This document shows, piece by piece, positions 1 to 8,601 of a DNA stretch of 64,000 nt. This stretch comes from Arthrobacter sp. EM1 (GTDB lineage: Bacteria; Actinomycetota; Actinomycetes; Actinomycetales; Micrococcaceae). The DNA is taken from assembly GCF_029964055.1 (NCBI RefSeq), contig NZ_CP124836.1:248001-312000 (forward strand), read 5' to 3'. Position 1 is the stretch's first letter; every line of letters begins with the position of its first letter. Made by a program: the position numbers and the translations under genes. The notes beneath the pieces are model-generated. The model was not told where the DNA came from. It saw only the letters and a program-made list of their open reading frames with translations, and searched no databases.

Positions 1-335
1 CCCGACGTTGCCAGCTTCAGGGCCGCGATTTCGATGGTATCGCCGTCGGGCTTGCTGTAGTCCAAGGGCACTTTCACCTTGGTGCACTGGAAGTCGCCCT
101 CGCAGCGGGTCCAGTTGAGCTGCTGGGAGTAGAAGCTGCGCAGTCCCTCCGGCGCTGCCGCGGCGATCGAGGGGTCGGCCGTCTGCTGGGCGTCCTTCGC
201 GCCGCCGTCGCCAGTCCCGAAAAGACTGCAAGAAGACAGGATAAGTGCCATCACCAAGCCGAGCGCCAGAGCGCCGACGCCCCGCGCCCAGGCCGCGGGG
301 GGTCGGTTCCTGGCGGGCAAAGATGGTTGCGTCAT
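1..335 (-). CDS. Alpha/beta hydrolase lipoprotein, N-terminal part (runs off window)
   Basis: The minus strand reads from an ATG at 335 and stays open to the window edge, giving about 111 residues. An AAGGAG ribosome site lies six bases before the ATG. The N-terminus has basic residues, a hydrophobic stretch at about 20-33 and a lipobox LSSC with the lipid-attachment Cys at 36, so the product is probably a membrane-anchored lipoprotein. After a Gln/Ala-rich linker come LNWTRCEG, CTKVKVPLDY and DGDTIEIAALKL, which are typical of the secreted tripeptidyl-aminopeptidase-like (Tap) alpha/beta hydrolases of actinobacteria. The catalytic Ser, Asp and His lie beyond the edge, so activity cannot be judged. 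It follows holB by 64 bases in the same direction and may share its transcript. Confidence 0.82.
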   Translation of the reverse strand, partial: MTQPSLPARNRPPAAWARGVGALALGLVMALILSSCSLFGTGDGGAKDAQQTADPSIAAAAPEGLRSFYSQQLNWTRCEGDFQCTKVKVPLDYSKPDGDTIEIAALKLATS

Positions 336-399
336 GCGGTTCTCCTTGGGAATGGAACGGGCAACTCGGAGCGGATGGAGCAGATCGAGCCGTGCAGGG

Positions 400-1542
400 T
401 CAGATGAGGCTGGCGGCCATGGCCTCGATGGTCAGCAGCGGCGCCACGTTCGATGTGGTGATGCGGTTGCGGGCCTTGTTGATGGCGTCCATGCGGGCAA
501 GAGTCGTTTCCGCGGTGGAATGCCCGGCGAACGCAACCAGATCGGCCCTCAGTTCAATGTTGACCAGCTCCACGGCGTTCCCCAGCTGGATGATCAGCAC
601 ATCCCGGTAAAAGGACAGCAGATCGGTCAGGGTGCGGTCGAGGGAGTCTGTCACCGAACGCTTGGCGCGGCGTTTCTGATCGTCCTCAAGCTGTTTGACC
701 TGGCCGCGCATGGCCGGCGGCAGCGTGCCGCTTTCGGGTGCTCCGAGGGTGGCCAGCAGGGCGGCTCTTTCGGCGGCGTCGCGCTCATCGTTGGAGCTGT
801 TCGCCTCCTCGGTGGCGATCTTAACAAGCTTTTCCGCCATCAGGACGGCGGCGGTAACTCCCCGCAGGGCCAGGGGGAACCGCACTGTTTCGAGGCGGCG
901 CTCACGGGCCTCGGGATCCCGGGCCAGCCGGCGCGCGATCCCAACATGGCTTTGAGCTGCCCGGGCCGCCCGTTCGGCGACGGCCGGGTCGACGCCGTCG
1001 CGCCTGACCAGCAGGGCAGCGACATCGGCAGCAGGCGGAAGGCGCAAGGCCACTGCCCGGCAGCGGGAGCGGATAGTAACCAGGACATCGGCAGGGGACG
1101 GCGCACACAGCATCCAAATGGTGCGCGGGGTGGGTTCCTCGATGGCCTTGAGCAGTACGTTGGTGGTGCGTTCCGCCATCCGGTCCGCGTCCTCGACGAC
1201 GATGATCCGCCACCGGGCCGAGGACGGCCGGTTCCCGGCCGTGGAAACCAGCTCCCGGGCCTCATCGATGGTGATGGTGACCTTTTCGGTGCGCACAAAG
1301 GCCACATCCGAGTGGGTTTCGCCCAGGATGGTCAGGCACGCCGCGCACTCGCCGCAGCCGCGCAGGCGGACATCGTCCTGATCGCAGTTCAACGCTGCAG
1401 CGAAAGCCTTCGCAGCGTTGGACCGGCCGGACCCGGGCGGTCCGGTGAAAAGCCATGCATGGCTCAGCCCCGCACCTTGGGTCGCCTGGCGCAGTTGGGC
1501 CACAACAGCGGGCTGGCCCTGCAGATCATCCCAGACACTCAT
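400..1542 (-). CDS. holB: DNA polymerase III delta' subunit
   Basis: This 380-residue protein is the delta' subunit of the clamp-loader complex that opens the beta sliding clamp during replication. The start is the ATG at 1542, which overlaps the tmk stop by four bases (ATGA) and gives MSVWDDLQGQ. An AAA+ fold is visible: a P-loop GPPGSGRS at 34-41, where Arg replaces the usual Lys as expected for a delta' that does not hydrolyse ATP; a zinc module with Cys 53, 63, 66 and 69; VVEDADRM at about 115-122; and the SRC motif at 159-161. Length and motifs match actinobacterial HolB. The tmk-holB pair is a common actinobacterial arrangement. Confidence 0.95.
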   Translation of the reverse strand: MSVWDDLQGQPAVVAQLRQATQGAGLSHAWLFTGPPGSGRSNAAKAFAAALNCDQDDVRLRGCGECAACLTILGETHSDVAFVRTEKVTITIDEARELVSTAGNRPSSARWRIIVVEDADRMAERTTNVLLKAIEEPTPRTIWMLCAPSPADVLVTIRSRCRAVALRLPPAADVAALLVRRDGVDPAVAERAARAAQSHVGIARRLARDPEARERRLETVRFPLALRGVTAAVLMAEKLVKIATEEANSSNDERDAAERAALLATLGAPESGTLPPAMRGQVKQLEDDQKRRAKRSVTDSLDRTLTDLLSFYRDVLIIQLGNAVELVNIELRADLVAFAGHSTAETTLARMDAINKARNRITTSNVAPLLTIEAMAASLI

Positions 1543-2195
1543 ACGCCCGCACCCAGGTGCCGGGACAGCAGGGTTTCGACCCTGTCGAGGATCCGTGCCG
1601 CCAGCTGATCGACCGGGAGGCCGGCCGGGAGCACCAGATACTGCCCGGGCCGGGCCTCTGCCAGGTCCAGGAAGGAGGCGCGGATCCGGGCGTGGAACTC
1701 GTCCGCTTCGGATTCCAGCCGGTCCTCGGCCGCGTCGCCGGCGGTCCGGCGGCGGCGGCCCACTGCAGGGTCGACGTCGAGCAGAACCGTCAGATCCGGT
1801 TGCAGGCCCGAGGTGGCCCACTCGTTGATGCGTCGGACAGCGTCGGTGCCAAGGTCCCGGCCGGCGCCCTGGTAGGCGACCGAGGAGTCGATATAGCGGT
1901 CGGTGAGGACGATTTCACCGCGTTCGAGGGCTGGGCGGATGACCTGGCCCGCGTGGGCGGCGCGGGACGCCGCGAAGATCAACGCTTCGGTGTGCGCGTC
2001 GATGTGGCCGTGGCCGTGGTCCAGGACCAGGGAACGAAGTTTTTCCCCGATCGGGGTGCCACCGGGCTCCCGGGTCCGCAGCACCGTGCGGCCGCGCGAT
2101 TCAAGGGCCGCTGCCAGCTCGGCTGCCTGCGTGGACTTGCCGGCGCCGTCGCCGCCCTCAAAGGCGATAAACAGTCCGGGGTTCTGGGTAGTCAC
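1539..2195 (-). CDS. tmk: dTMP kinase (thymidylate kinase)
   Basis: This 218-residue cytoplasmic enzyme phosphorylates dTMP to dTDP for DNA synthesis. It carries the P-loop EGGDGAGKST at 13-22, the TREPGGTPIGE segment at 41-51 that marks thymidylate kinases, and the DR(Y) motif at 99-100 in LTDRYIDSSVAYQG. The length is normal for bacterial Tmk. Its stop overlaps the holB start by four bases, so the two are translationally coupled. The gene starts 88 bases from a divergent PLP-enzyme gene. Confidence 0.97.
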   Translation of the reverse strand: MTTQNPGLFIAFEGGDGAGKSTQAAELAAALESRGRTVLRTREPGGTPIGEKLRSLVLDHGHGHIDAHTEALIFAASRAAHAGQVIRPALERGEIVLTDRYIDSSVAYQGAGRDLGTDAVRRINEWATSGLQPDLTVLLDVDPAVGRRRRTAGDAAEDRLESEADEFHARIRASFLDLAEARPGQYLVLPAGLPVDQLAARILDRVETLLSRHLGAGV

Positions 2196-2283
2196 CGCTC
2201 TAGACTACCGACAATCCCTGACAGCAGCGCGCTCCGGCGTCACACCTTGGCCGCCCCGCAACGCGCCAAAGTACGCTGTGACC

Positions 2284-3480
2284 ATGAGTCTTTCCGAAGA
2301 ACAGGCAGCGGCCCTCTCCGCAGAAACACTGGTTGTGGCGGCGGGCCGCCCGCCGCGTGAACGCGATGAACCGGTCAACCCTCCGCTGGTGCTCTCATCG
2401 ACCTATTTTGGCACGGGACCCCTGGGCGACGGCGACCGCGGCTACGGCCGCTATTCCAATCCCACCTGGGATCCCTTCGAGCAAGCCCTCGGTCAGTTGG
2501 AGGGAGCCGAACTCCCGGGCCTGCTTTATGCGTCCGGCCTCGCTGCCGTCAGCTCCGCCCTGTCCCTGGTACCGGCCGGCGGGGTCCTGGTTATGCCCTC
2601 GCACAGCTACGCCGGATCCCTGGTGATGGCCACGGAACTTGCCGGGAAGGGTTTCCTGGACCTGCGCACCGTGGACATCGCGGACACCGACGCGGTCCTG
2701 GCGCAGCTTTCGCCGGCGGACGGGCGGCCCGCCAGCATGCTCTGGCTGGAGAGCCCCACCAACCCCATGCTCGGTGTCGCGGACATCCGGGCGCTCACGG
2801 CCGCCGCCCACGCCGCGGGCGCGGTGGTTGTCACGGACAACACCTTCTCCACCCCGCTGGTGCAGCAGCCACTGGCGCTGGGCTCCGACGTTGTGCTGCA
2901 TTCGGTGACGAAGTACCTCTCCGGCCACTCCGATGTTGTGCTGGGCGCCCTGGTGACGTCCGACGCCGGGCTCCGCGCCGCGCTGCTGCACCACCGCACC
3001 ATCCACGGCGGCATTGCAGGGCCCTTCGAGGCCTGGCTGGCGCTGCGCGGGCTGCGCACGCTGGCCCTGCGGGTGGAGCGGTCGCAGGCTTCGGCAGCGG
3101 TCCTCGCGGAGCGGCTCAGCACCCACCCCAGGGTCGGTGGCATCCGTTTCCCCGGCCTTGCCTCCGATCCCGGCCACAGCCGGGCCAAGAGCCAAATGAA
3201 GGGCTTCGGCTCCGTGCTGTGTATTGAAGTGGCTCCCGTGGCCGGTCCCGCGGGCACCCTGAGCGGTGCCGATGCCGCGGACCGGATGATCCGTGCACTG
3301 CGGCTGTGGCTGCCGGCCACCTCTCTGGGCGGCGTGGAGTCCCTGATCGAACGGCGGCGCCGGCACACCGCCGAGCCGGCCAGTGTGCCGGACAACCTGG
3401 TCCGTATGAGCGTAGGAATAGAAAACGTCGAGGACCTTTGGGCCGATTTGGAGCAGGCCCTGGCGGGCTTGGCCAGCTAG
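2284..3480 (+). CDS. PLP-dependent Cys/Met metabolism enzyme (cystathionine gamma-synthase-like)
   Basis: This 398-residue protein belongs to the Cys/Met-metabolism PLP family, whose members do gamma- or beta-replacement and elimination on homoserine esters and cystathionine. The ATG at 2284 gives MSLSEEQ. Visible family marks are YGRYSNPTWDPFEQ at about 54-67, YASGLAA around 82-88, VVTDNTFSTP at 182-191 where Asp185 should bind the pyridine nitrogen, and SVTKYLSGHSD with the Schiff-base Lys at 210. The C-terminal domain has the usual MKGFGSVLCIE and RMSVGIE segments. The exact reaction (cystathionine gamma-synthase, gamma-lyase or O-acylhomoserine sulfhydrylase) cannot be told from sequence alone, and no sulfur genes lie nearby to decide. 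Confidence 0.87.
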   Translation: MSLSEEQAAALSAETLVVAAGRPPRERDEPVNPPLVLSSTYFGTGPLGDGDRGYGRYSNPTWDPFEQALGQLEGAELPGLLYASGLAAVSSALSLVPAGGVLVMPSHSYAGSLVMATELAGKGFLDLRTVDIADTDAVLAQLSPADGRPASMLWLESPTNPMLGVADIRALTAAAHAAGAVVVTDNTFSTPLVQQPLALGSDVVLHSVTKYLSGHSDVVLGALVTSDAGLRAALLHHRTIHGGIAGPFEAWLALRGLRTLALRVERSQASAAVLAERLSTHPRVGGIRFPGLASDPGHSRAKSQMKGFGSVLCIEVAPVAGPAGTLSGADAADRMIRALRLWLPATSLGGVESLIERRRRHTAEPASVPDNLVRMSVGIENVEDLWADLEQALAGLAS

Positions 3481-3489
3481 GCTGGGGTC

Positions 3490-3846
3490 ATGGACGGAAG
3501 AGCGCTTATTTACTATGTTGAAACAGGGATCTATTTTCTCTTGGCCCTGGTAGCACTTGCCCTTGAGGTGTGGGCGTTCTTCGATTGCCTGCGGCACAAA
3601 GCGAACGTCTTTGAGGCCGTCTCCAAGCGCACCAAGACGTTCTGGCTCGCCCTCACCGGCGGTGCCATGGCCGTGGGCCTGCTTTCCCTGGTGGGCGGCG
3701 GCGGCGGAGGCCTTTTGGGCCCGCTGGGGTTGTTCGGGCTCGTCGCCGTAACGGCGGCCTCCGTGTACCTGGCCGACGTCCGGCCTGCAGTCAAGGACGC
3801 CGGCCGCGGCGGCAGCCGCAACATGGGCCCTTACGGACCCTGGTAG
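3490..3846 (+). CDS. DUF2516 family membrane protein
   Basis: This is a 118-residue small membrane protein. The ATG at 3490 is nine bases after the stop of the preceding gene, so the two are probably cotranscribed. Three hydrophobic segments are visible at roughly 7-30, 52-72 and 74-92, with a Gly-rich run GGGGGGLLGPLG between the last two. The segment EVWAFFDCLRHKANVFEAVSKRTKTFW is typical of DUF2516 proteins, which are found across actinobacteria and have no known function. The tail is short, Gly-rich and probably cytoplasmic. Confidence 0.82.
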   Translation: MDGRALIYYVETGIYFLLALVALALEVWAFFDCLRHKANVFEAVSKRTKTFWLALTGGAMAVGLLSLVGGGGGGLLGPLGLFGLVAVTAASVYLADVRPAVKDAGRGGSRNMGPYGPW

Positions 3847-3867
3847 TCCCCAGCCACCGGCAACCAT

Positions 3868-4716
3868 TCAGGGCCCGGGCGCAACCGCGTTCCAGGCCAC
3901 TGTTAGCTCGCCCAGCCGCCACCGGCCGGGTCCGTCCCGGACCGGCCAGCCGCCATCGAGCAGTGAACGGCACATGGAAGTCCACCGCTGCCGGTTCCCG
4001 AACGACGCAAGGGGCGCAGCGTCCAGCCAGGCCTTGTCCATTGCCTGCAGGAAGGCCTGAATCCTTTCGCCCGGAACGTTACGGTGGATCAGGGCTTTCG
4101 GCAGTCGCTCGGCCACTTCCGAGGGCAGTACAAAACTCCCGAACCGCATGGACAGGCTCAAGCTCAGCGGTTGCCGGGCGTCCAGTGCTACCCAGGTGAC
4201 CCGGCGGCCGATCTCGTCGCAGGTCCCGTCGATGAACAGCCCGTCCGGGGCCAGACGCCCCTGCACCAGCCGCCAGATCGCGGCGACGTCCGTTTCCTCA
4301 TATTGCCGCAGCACATTAAACGCCCGCACCAGGACCGGCCGGCCGGCCACCGGCAGTTCGAAGCCGCCGAGCTGGAAGCTAAGCCCCGGCCGTTCCAGCT
4401 CCTTGGCCAGGCGGACCCGTTCCGGCTCGATTTCGATGCCGACCACACGCACATCGGGACGGATCACGGACAGCCGTTCAAAGAGTTCGACGGCGGTCGC
4501 CGGGGAAGCCCCATAACCCAGGTCCACCACGAGGGGATCGTCCGCCGCGCGCAGCCGCCAGGCCTGCGGACCGGTCAGCCAGCGGTCCAGCCGCCGCATC
4601 CGGTTGGGATTGGTGGTGCCCCGGGTAATGTTGCCCACCGGCCTGCCCGTTCGGGGTCCGTTCCTGGCCACGCCCTGGTTCCGCGGGGGCGATACCCGCT
4701 CTGCCTTTTGCACCAC
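3868..4716 (-). CDS. Class I SAM-dependent methyltransferase-like protein
   Basis: The 282-residue reading starts at a GTG at 4716 (an adjacent GTG at 4713 is equally possible); a GGAAGA ribosome site lies upstream, and the longer upstream reading has no protein-like character. Residues 62-72 read [11 protein letters not shown], the SAM-binding glycine loop, followed by [13 protein letters not shown], an acidic strand end that would bind the ribose hydroxyls. Later segments [13 protein letters not shown] and [13 protein letters not shown] look like the remainder of a Rossmann methyltransferase. The substrate is unknown. It is convergent with the DUF2516 gene and divergent from gpmA. Confidence 0.72.
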   Translation of the reverse strand: MVQKAERVSPPRNQGVARNGPRTGRPVGNITRGTTNPNRMRRLDRWLTGPQAWRLRAADDPLVVDLGYGASPATAVELFERLSVIRPDVRVVGIEIEPERVRLAKELERPGLSFQLGGFELPVAGRPVLVRAFNVLRQYEETDVAAIWRLVQGRLAPDGLFIDGTCDEIGRRVTWVALDARQPLSLSLSMRFGSFVLPSEVAERLPKALIHRNVPGERIQAFLQAMDKAWLDAAPLASFGNRQRWTSMCRSLLDGGWPVRDGPGRWRLGELTVAWNAVAPGP

Positions 4717-4864
4717 ACGCCAACCATATCTTCCAGTGCCGTGCCGGCCCGGAACGGCAGTTGATGCCGGCCCGGAACGGCACCGAATGAATCCGGCGGT
4801 GCCGCACTGTCCGGTCGATGTAACGCTGAGCCACCGCCGGGACCGCTCGGCTAGGATGAAAACC

Positions 4865-5611
4865 ATGACATATCAGCTGATTCTGCTGCGCCACGGCCAC
4901 AGCGAATGGAACGCCAAGAACCTGTTCACCGGCTGGGTGGACGTTGACCTCAACGACCAGGGCCGGGCCGAAGCGGTTCGCGGCGGCGAGCTTCTTGTGG
5001 AGAACAACATCCTCCCGGACGTCCTGTACACCTCACTGCTGAAGCGGGCCATCAACACCGCCAACATCACCCTCGACAAAGCCGACCGGGGCTGGATCCC
5101 GGTCAAGCGGGACTGGCGGCTCAATGAGCGCCACTATGGCGCGCTGCAGGGCAAGGACAAAGCCCAGACCCTCGCCGAATACGGCGAAGAGCAGTTTATG
5201 ACCTGGCGCCGGTCCTATGACACCCCGCCGCCGCCCCTGCCCGACGACTCCGAGTTCTCCCAGGCGCATGATCCGCGCTACGCGGACCTCGGCGCCGCGC
5301 TGCCCCGCACCGAGTGCCTCAAAGACGTCCTGGTCCGCCTGCTGCCCTACTGGGAATCCGACATCAGGGAAGACCTCAAGGCCGGTAAAACAGTACTGGT
5401 CACGGCCCACGGCAACTCGCTGCGTGCCCTCGTCAAGCACCTTGACGGCATCAGCGACGAAGCCATCGCCGGACTGAACATCCCCACCGGAATCCCGTTG
5501 GTCTACGAACTGGACGAGGACTTCAAGCCGCTCAACCCGGGCGGCACCTACCTCGATCCCGAGGCCGCGGCCGCAGCCATCCAGGCCGTCGCGAACCAGG
5601 GCAAGAAGTAG
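4865..5611 (+). CDS. gpmA: 2,3-bisphosphoglycerate-dependent phosphoglycerate mutase
   Basis: This 248-residue glycolytic enzyme interconverts 3- and 2-phosphoglycerate through a phosphohistidine. The N-terminus [10 protein letters not shown] holds the phosphorylated His10 and Arg9. Glu88 and Arg89 sit in [10 protein letters not shown], and the second active-site His182 is in [10 protein letters not shown]. All of these match the dPGM family, and the length is typical. The ATG at 4865 is preferred over an in-frame ATG nine bases upstream because it gives the usual [11 protein letters not shown] start. A strong hairpin follows the gene. Confidence 0.97.
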   Translation: MTYQLILLRHGHSEWNAKNLFTGWVDVDLNDQGRAEAVRGGELLVENNILPDVLYTSLLKRAINTANITLDKADRGWIPVKRDWRLNERHYGALQGKDKAQTLAEYGEEQFMTWRRSYDTPPPPLPDDSEFSQAHDPRYADLGAALPRTECLKDVLVRLLPYWESDIREDLKAGKTVLVTAHGNSLRALVKHLDGISDEAIAGLNIPTGIPLVYELDEDFKPLNPGGTYLDPEAAAAAIQAVANQGKK

Positions 5612-5636
5612 CGCCTGCGGCATAATCGCCAATTCA

Positions 5637-5678
5637 ACGACGACGGCCGGTCACCCCAAGGTGACCGGCCGTCGTCGT
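5637..5678. terminator. Bidirectional hairpin between gpmA and phoU
   Basis: Positions 5637-5655 and 5660-5678 form a perfect 19-bp stem with the four-base loop CCAA. It lies between two convergent genes and probably ends transcription from both sides. No clear T-tract follows. Confidence 0.75.
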
Positions 5679-5706
5679 ACTCTTCGCCGTTCAAACGGCC
5701 GAGTGG

Positions 5707-6369
5707 TTAGCTGTGTTCGATGCCGTTCGGCTGCCAGGCGCCGGTGACCAGGTAAGTGACCTTTTGCGCGACGGACACGCCGTGGTCCGCGAAGCGCTCG
5801 AAGTAGCGGCTGGCGAGGGCGACGTCGACAGTCGTCGCGGGGGACTCGTGCCAGTCACTGCGGGCGATAGCTTTGAAGACGCTCAGGTGCAGATCATTGA
5901 CCGCGCTGTTGGCTTTCATGATGTCCCGGGCGAATTCAAGGTCGCGGGTTTCCAGCAGTGAGGTGAGCTTGCGTGCGATCAGAAGGTCGTGCTCGGCGAA
6001 GCTCATAAACGTGTCGCGCAGCTGTGCGGGGACCACTGTGGCGGGGTAGCGGAGCCGGGCAAGCTGGGCAAGGTGACGGGCGAGGTCGCCCATTCGCTCC
6101 AGCGAGGCACTCATGCGGAGGGAGCCTACGATCATCCGCAGGTCGCTTGCCACCGGGCCCTGCAGGGCGAGAATGTCGATGGCGCGCTCGTCCAGGCTGT
6201 TCTGCAGGAAGTCGATCCGGGCATCGGCCGCGATGACGTCCTCGGCCAGATCGATGTCGGCGCCATCGAAGGCAGCGGTGGCCTTCTCCACAGCCTCACT
6301 GACCAGCATTGAGATTTCTACGAGCTGTTCCCCGACTTGGGTGAGTTCTTCCTGAAAAACCTTGCGCAC
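5707..6369 (-). CDS. phoU: Phosphate transport system regulator PhoU
   Basis: This 220-residue protein is the all-alpha regulator that links the Pst phosphate transporter to the phosphate two-component system. It starts at a GTG at 6369 with a GGAAAGGA ribosome site eight bases upstream. Two similar PhoU helical halves are visible, beginning near EELTQVGEQLVEISMLV and ESMLV-like repeats with MGDLARHLAQLAR and FADHGVSVAQKVTYL. These acidic and aromatic segments correspond to the metal-binding E/DxxxD regions. It is divergent from senX3-regX3, as in mycobacteria and corynebacteria, which supports a role in phosphate control. Confidence 0.93.
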   Translation of the reverse strand: MRKVFQEELTQVGEQLVEISMLVSEAVEKATAAFDGADIDLAEDVIAADARIDFLQNSLDERAIDILALQGPVASDLRMIVGSLRMSASLERMGDLARHLAQLARLRYPATVVPAQLRDTFMSFAEHDLLIARKLTSLLETRDLEFARDIMKANSAVNDLHLSVFKAIARSDWHESPATTVDVALASRYFERFADHGVSVAQKVTYLVTGAWQPNGIEHS

Positions 6370-6467
6370 GTGTGCGTCCTTTCCCTTGAAACATCGTCGG
6401 CCGTCGCGGCGGTCGACCCATTTCGTTTCACCTATCGGCGCTTCAACTGTTCAGTCTTCCAGCGCCT

Positions 6468-6507
6468 GGTGAACTGTTGCGCCCCTAAAGGTGAACGTTA
6501 GCTGAAC
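6468..6507. promoter_or_regulatory. PHO-box-like direct repeats upstream of senX3
   Basis: GGTGAAC occurs at 6468-6474 and 6490-6496, and GCTGAAC at 6501-6507, on an 11-bp grid (steps of 22 and 11). Read on the minus strand these are GTTCACC and GTTCAGC. Streptomyces PhoP boxes are 11-bp direct repeats with a GTTCACC-like core, so this is a likely RegX3/PhoP-type site controlling the divergent phoU and senX3 promoters. Function is inferred. Confidence 0.55.
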
Positions 6508-6567
6508 CACGCCGGGAATGGCGGGAGATTAGCCGTTCCGACGCGGGCCAGCGCATAAGCTGGGGCC

Positions 6568-7833
6568 GTGGACCCTATGCTTATCGGCGTGATCGCCGGC
6601 CTGATCGGCCTCTCGCTTGGCGTCTTCGGCGTGCTCGCCTTCCGGGTCAGCGAGCAGCAGCGCAAGCTGGTGGACGTGGAGTCTGAGGAGCCGGCGCTTC
6701 CGCAGGGCGCCGCCGAGGTGCTGGCCGCCGTCGGCAGGGCTTTTGTTGTGGTGGACGCGATCGACGGCGTCGTCCGCGCCAGCCCGGCCGCCTACGCCTA
6801 CGGGCTGGTTCGCGGCCACACCCTGGTCCATGACCAGCTTCTGGAGATGACTGCCAAAGTGCGTCGCGACGGCGTCATCCTTGAACGGATCCTCGAACTT
6901 CCCCGGGGCCCGCTGGGGCAGGGAACCATGGTGGTCCAGGTGCGCGCGGCAGTGATCGCTGAGGACTACATCCTCCTGCTGGCCGACGACCGGACCGAGT
7001 TCACCCGCACCGAGGAAGTTCGCAATGACTTTGTTGCCAACGTGTCCCATGAATTGAAGACACCCGTCGGCGCCATTTCGCTGCTGGCGGAGGCGCTGGA
7101 GTCCTCCGCGGACGACCCCGATGCCGTACGCCGCTTCGCCAGGCGTACCCACAAGGAATCCATGCGCCTGGCAGCCCTGGTCCAGGACATCATCGAGCTG
7201 TCCCGGCTGCAGGGATCAAATGTTGCAAAGCAGGGCCGTGCGGTGGATATCAATACCGTCGTTGCCGAGGCAGTGGACCGCTCCCAGCTGCCGGCCGAGA
7301 GTAAGAACATCGATCTGGTAGTGGCCGGCCGCACCGAGGCGATGGTTTACGGCGACCAGGACCAGCTGGTGACCGCCCTGCGCAACCTGATCGATAACGC
7401 GATCCGGTACTCCCCGGAAAACACCAGGGTCGGAGTCGGGATCCGGGTCAAGGACGGCCTCGTGGCCGTTTCCGTGACGGACCAGGGCGGGGGCCTCAGC
7501 CCCGAGGACCAGGAACGGGTCTTTGAGCGCTTTTACCGGGTGGACGCGGCACGGTCGCGCCACACCGGCGGTACCGGACTGGGCCTGAGCATCGTCAAGC
7601 ACGTTGTCGCCAACCACGGCGGCGAGGTGACGCTCTGGTCCAAGCCCGGGCAGGGCTCCACGTTCACGATCCGGCTTCCGGAGCTGGAGGGGCAGGACGT
7701 CGGCGACGGTTCGGACGCGCAAGCGCCTGCGGACCGGGCAGCCGAGCAGTCCACTGCCCGCGGTCCGTCCGAGCATCCCAGACCACCACGACGGGACGCC
7801 GCCGGCGCCCATGAGCAAGGAGCTACCGCTTGA
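6568..7833 (+). CDS. senX3: Sensor histidine kinase SenX3-type
   Basis: This 421-residue membrane sensor kinase is predicted to phosphorylate RegX3 under phosphate limitation. It starts at GTG 6568. One N-terminal membrane segment spans about 5-26, followed by a PAS-like region (about 45-145). The HisKA motif NVSHELKTPVGAIS has the phospho-acceptor His at 161, and the HATPase part shows NLIDNAIRYSP, DQGGGLSPED and TGGTGLGLSIVKHV. The Pro/Arg-rich tail after about 380 is probably unstructured. Having a single membrane segment matches mycobacterial SenX3. Its stop overlaps the regX3 start (TTGA). Confidence 0.92.
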   Translation: MDPMLIGVIAGLIGLSLGVFGVLAFRVSEQQRKLVDVESEEPALPQGAAEVLAAVGRAFVVVDAIDGVVRASPAAYAYGLVRGHTLVHDQLLEMTAKVRRDGVILERILELPRGPLGQGTMVVQVRAAVIAEDYILLLADDRTEFTRTEEVRNDFVANVSHELKTPVGAISLLAEALESSADDPDAVRRFARRTHKESMRLAALVQDIIELSRLQGSNVAKQGRAVDINTVVAEAVDRSQLPAESKNIDLVVAGRTEAMVYGDQDQLVTALRNLIDNAIRYSPENTRVGVGIRVKDGLVAVSVTDQGGGLSPEDQERVFERFYRVDAARSRHTGGTGLGLSIVKHVVANHGGEVTLWSKPGQGSTFTIRLPELEGQDVGDGSDAQAPADRAAEQSTARGPSEHPRPPRRDAAGAHEQGATA

Positions 7834-8510
7834 GCAGAATTCTTATTGTCGAGGACGAAGAGTCATTCAGCGACCCGCTGTCATATCTCTTGGGCAAGGA
7901 AGGGTTCGAGGTGGCGATTGTAGACAACGGTCTGGACGCCATCACCGAATTCGACCGGAACGGTGCCGACCTGGTGCTGCTGGACCTGCAGCTGCCCGGG
8001 CAGTCAGGCACCGAAGTCTGCCGGCAGCTGAGGCAGCGCTCATCGGTCCCGGTCATCATGCTGACCGCGAAGGACGCAGAGATTGACAAGGTTGTTGGGC
8101 TGGAACTCGGCGCCGACGACTACGTCACCAAGCCGTACTCTTCCCGGGAGCTGGTGGCACGGGTCCGGGCTGTGCTGCGCCGCCAGGGTGAGCCTGAGGA
8201 ACTGGTGTCCAGCACAGTACAGGCCGGGCCGGTCCGGATGGACATTGAGCGGCACGTGGTCACGGTAAGCAGTGAGCAAGTGTCCTTGCCGCTCAAGGAA
8301 TTTGAACTGCTGGAAATGCTGCTGCGGAACTCCGGCCGCGTCCTGACCCGGGGGCAGCTGATTGACCGGGTTTGGGGGTCTGATTACGTGGGGGACACCA
8401 AGACCCTGGATGTCCACGTTAAGCGGCTTCGCAGCAAGATCGAGCCGGATCCTTCGGCGCCGCGGCACCTGATCACGGTTCGCGGCCTGGGTTATAAGTT
8501 CGAGCCGTAA
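7830..8510 (+). CDS. regX3: Response regulator RegX3-type (OmpR family)
   Basis: This 226-residue regulator starts with TTG at 7830, overlapping the senX3 stop by four bases, so the two are translationally coupled. The receiver domain has the acidic pair Glu8-Asp9, phospho-acceptor Asp52 in LLDLQLPG, Thr79 and Lys101 (VTKPYS). The C-terminal half is a winged-helix DNA-binding domain (LKEFELLEMLLRNSGRVLTRGQLIDRVWG through HVKRLRSKIEPDP). It is the closest actinobacterial counterpart of PhoB. It should bind the direct repeats in front of senX3. Confidence 0.93.
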   Translation: MSRILIVEDEESFSDPLSYLLGKEGFEVAIVDNGLDAITEFDRNGADLVLLDLQLPGQSGTEVCRQLRQRSSVPVIMLTAKDAEIDKVVGLELGADDYVTKPYSSRELVARVRAVLRRQGEPEELVSSTVQAGPVRMDIERHVVTVSSEQVSLPLKEFELLEMLLRNSGRVLTRGQLIDRVWGSDYVGDTKTLDVHVKRLRSKIEPDPSAPRHLITVRGLGYKFEP

Positions 8511-8529
8511 GCCCTGACCGGTCCAAATA

Positions 8530-8586
8530 ACTAAAGCGAGGGGCGCCGGGTCTGGATATTTCAGACCCGGCGCCCCTCGCTTTAGT
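8530..8586. terminator. Bidirectional hairpin after regX3
   Basis: Arms 8530-8554 and 8562-8586 form a perfect 25-bp stem with a seven-base loop (GATATTT). It is placed between convergent regX3 and a lipoprotein gene and should stop transcription both ways. Confidence 0.8.
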
Positions 8587-8601
8587 AAAAAGCTCTTGGT
8601 T

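Noticed and set aside
334..1608. Long plus-strand ORF opposite holB (and similar ORFs opposite tmk, glgX, glgP, glgE and the LacI/alpha-glucosidase genes)
   Set aside because: High-GC DNA gives long open frames on the opposite strand. Their proteins are low-complexity Arg/Gly/His/Pro mixtures with no motifs, while the other strand encodes complete recognised enzymes.
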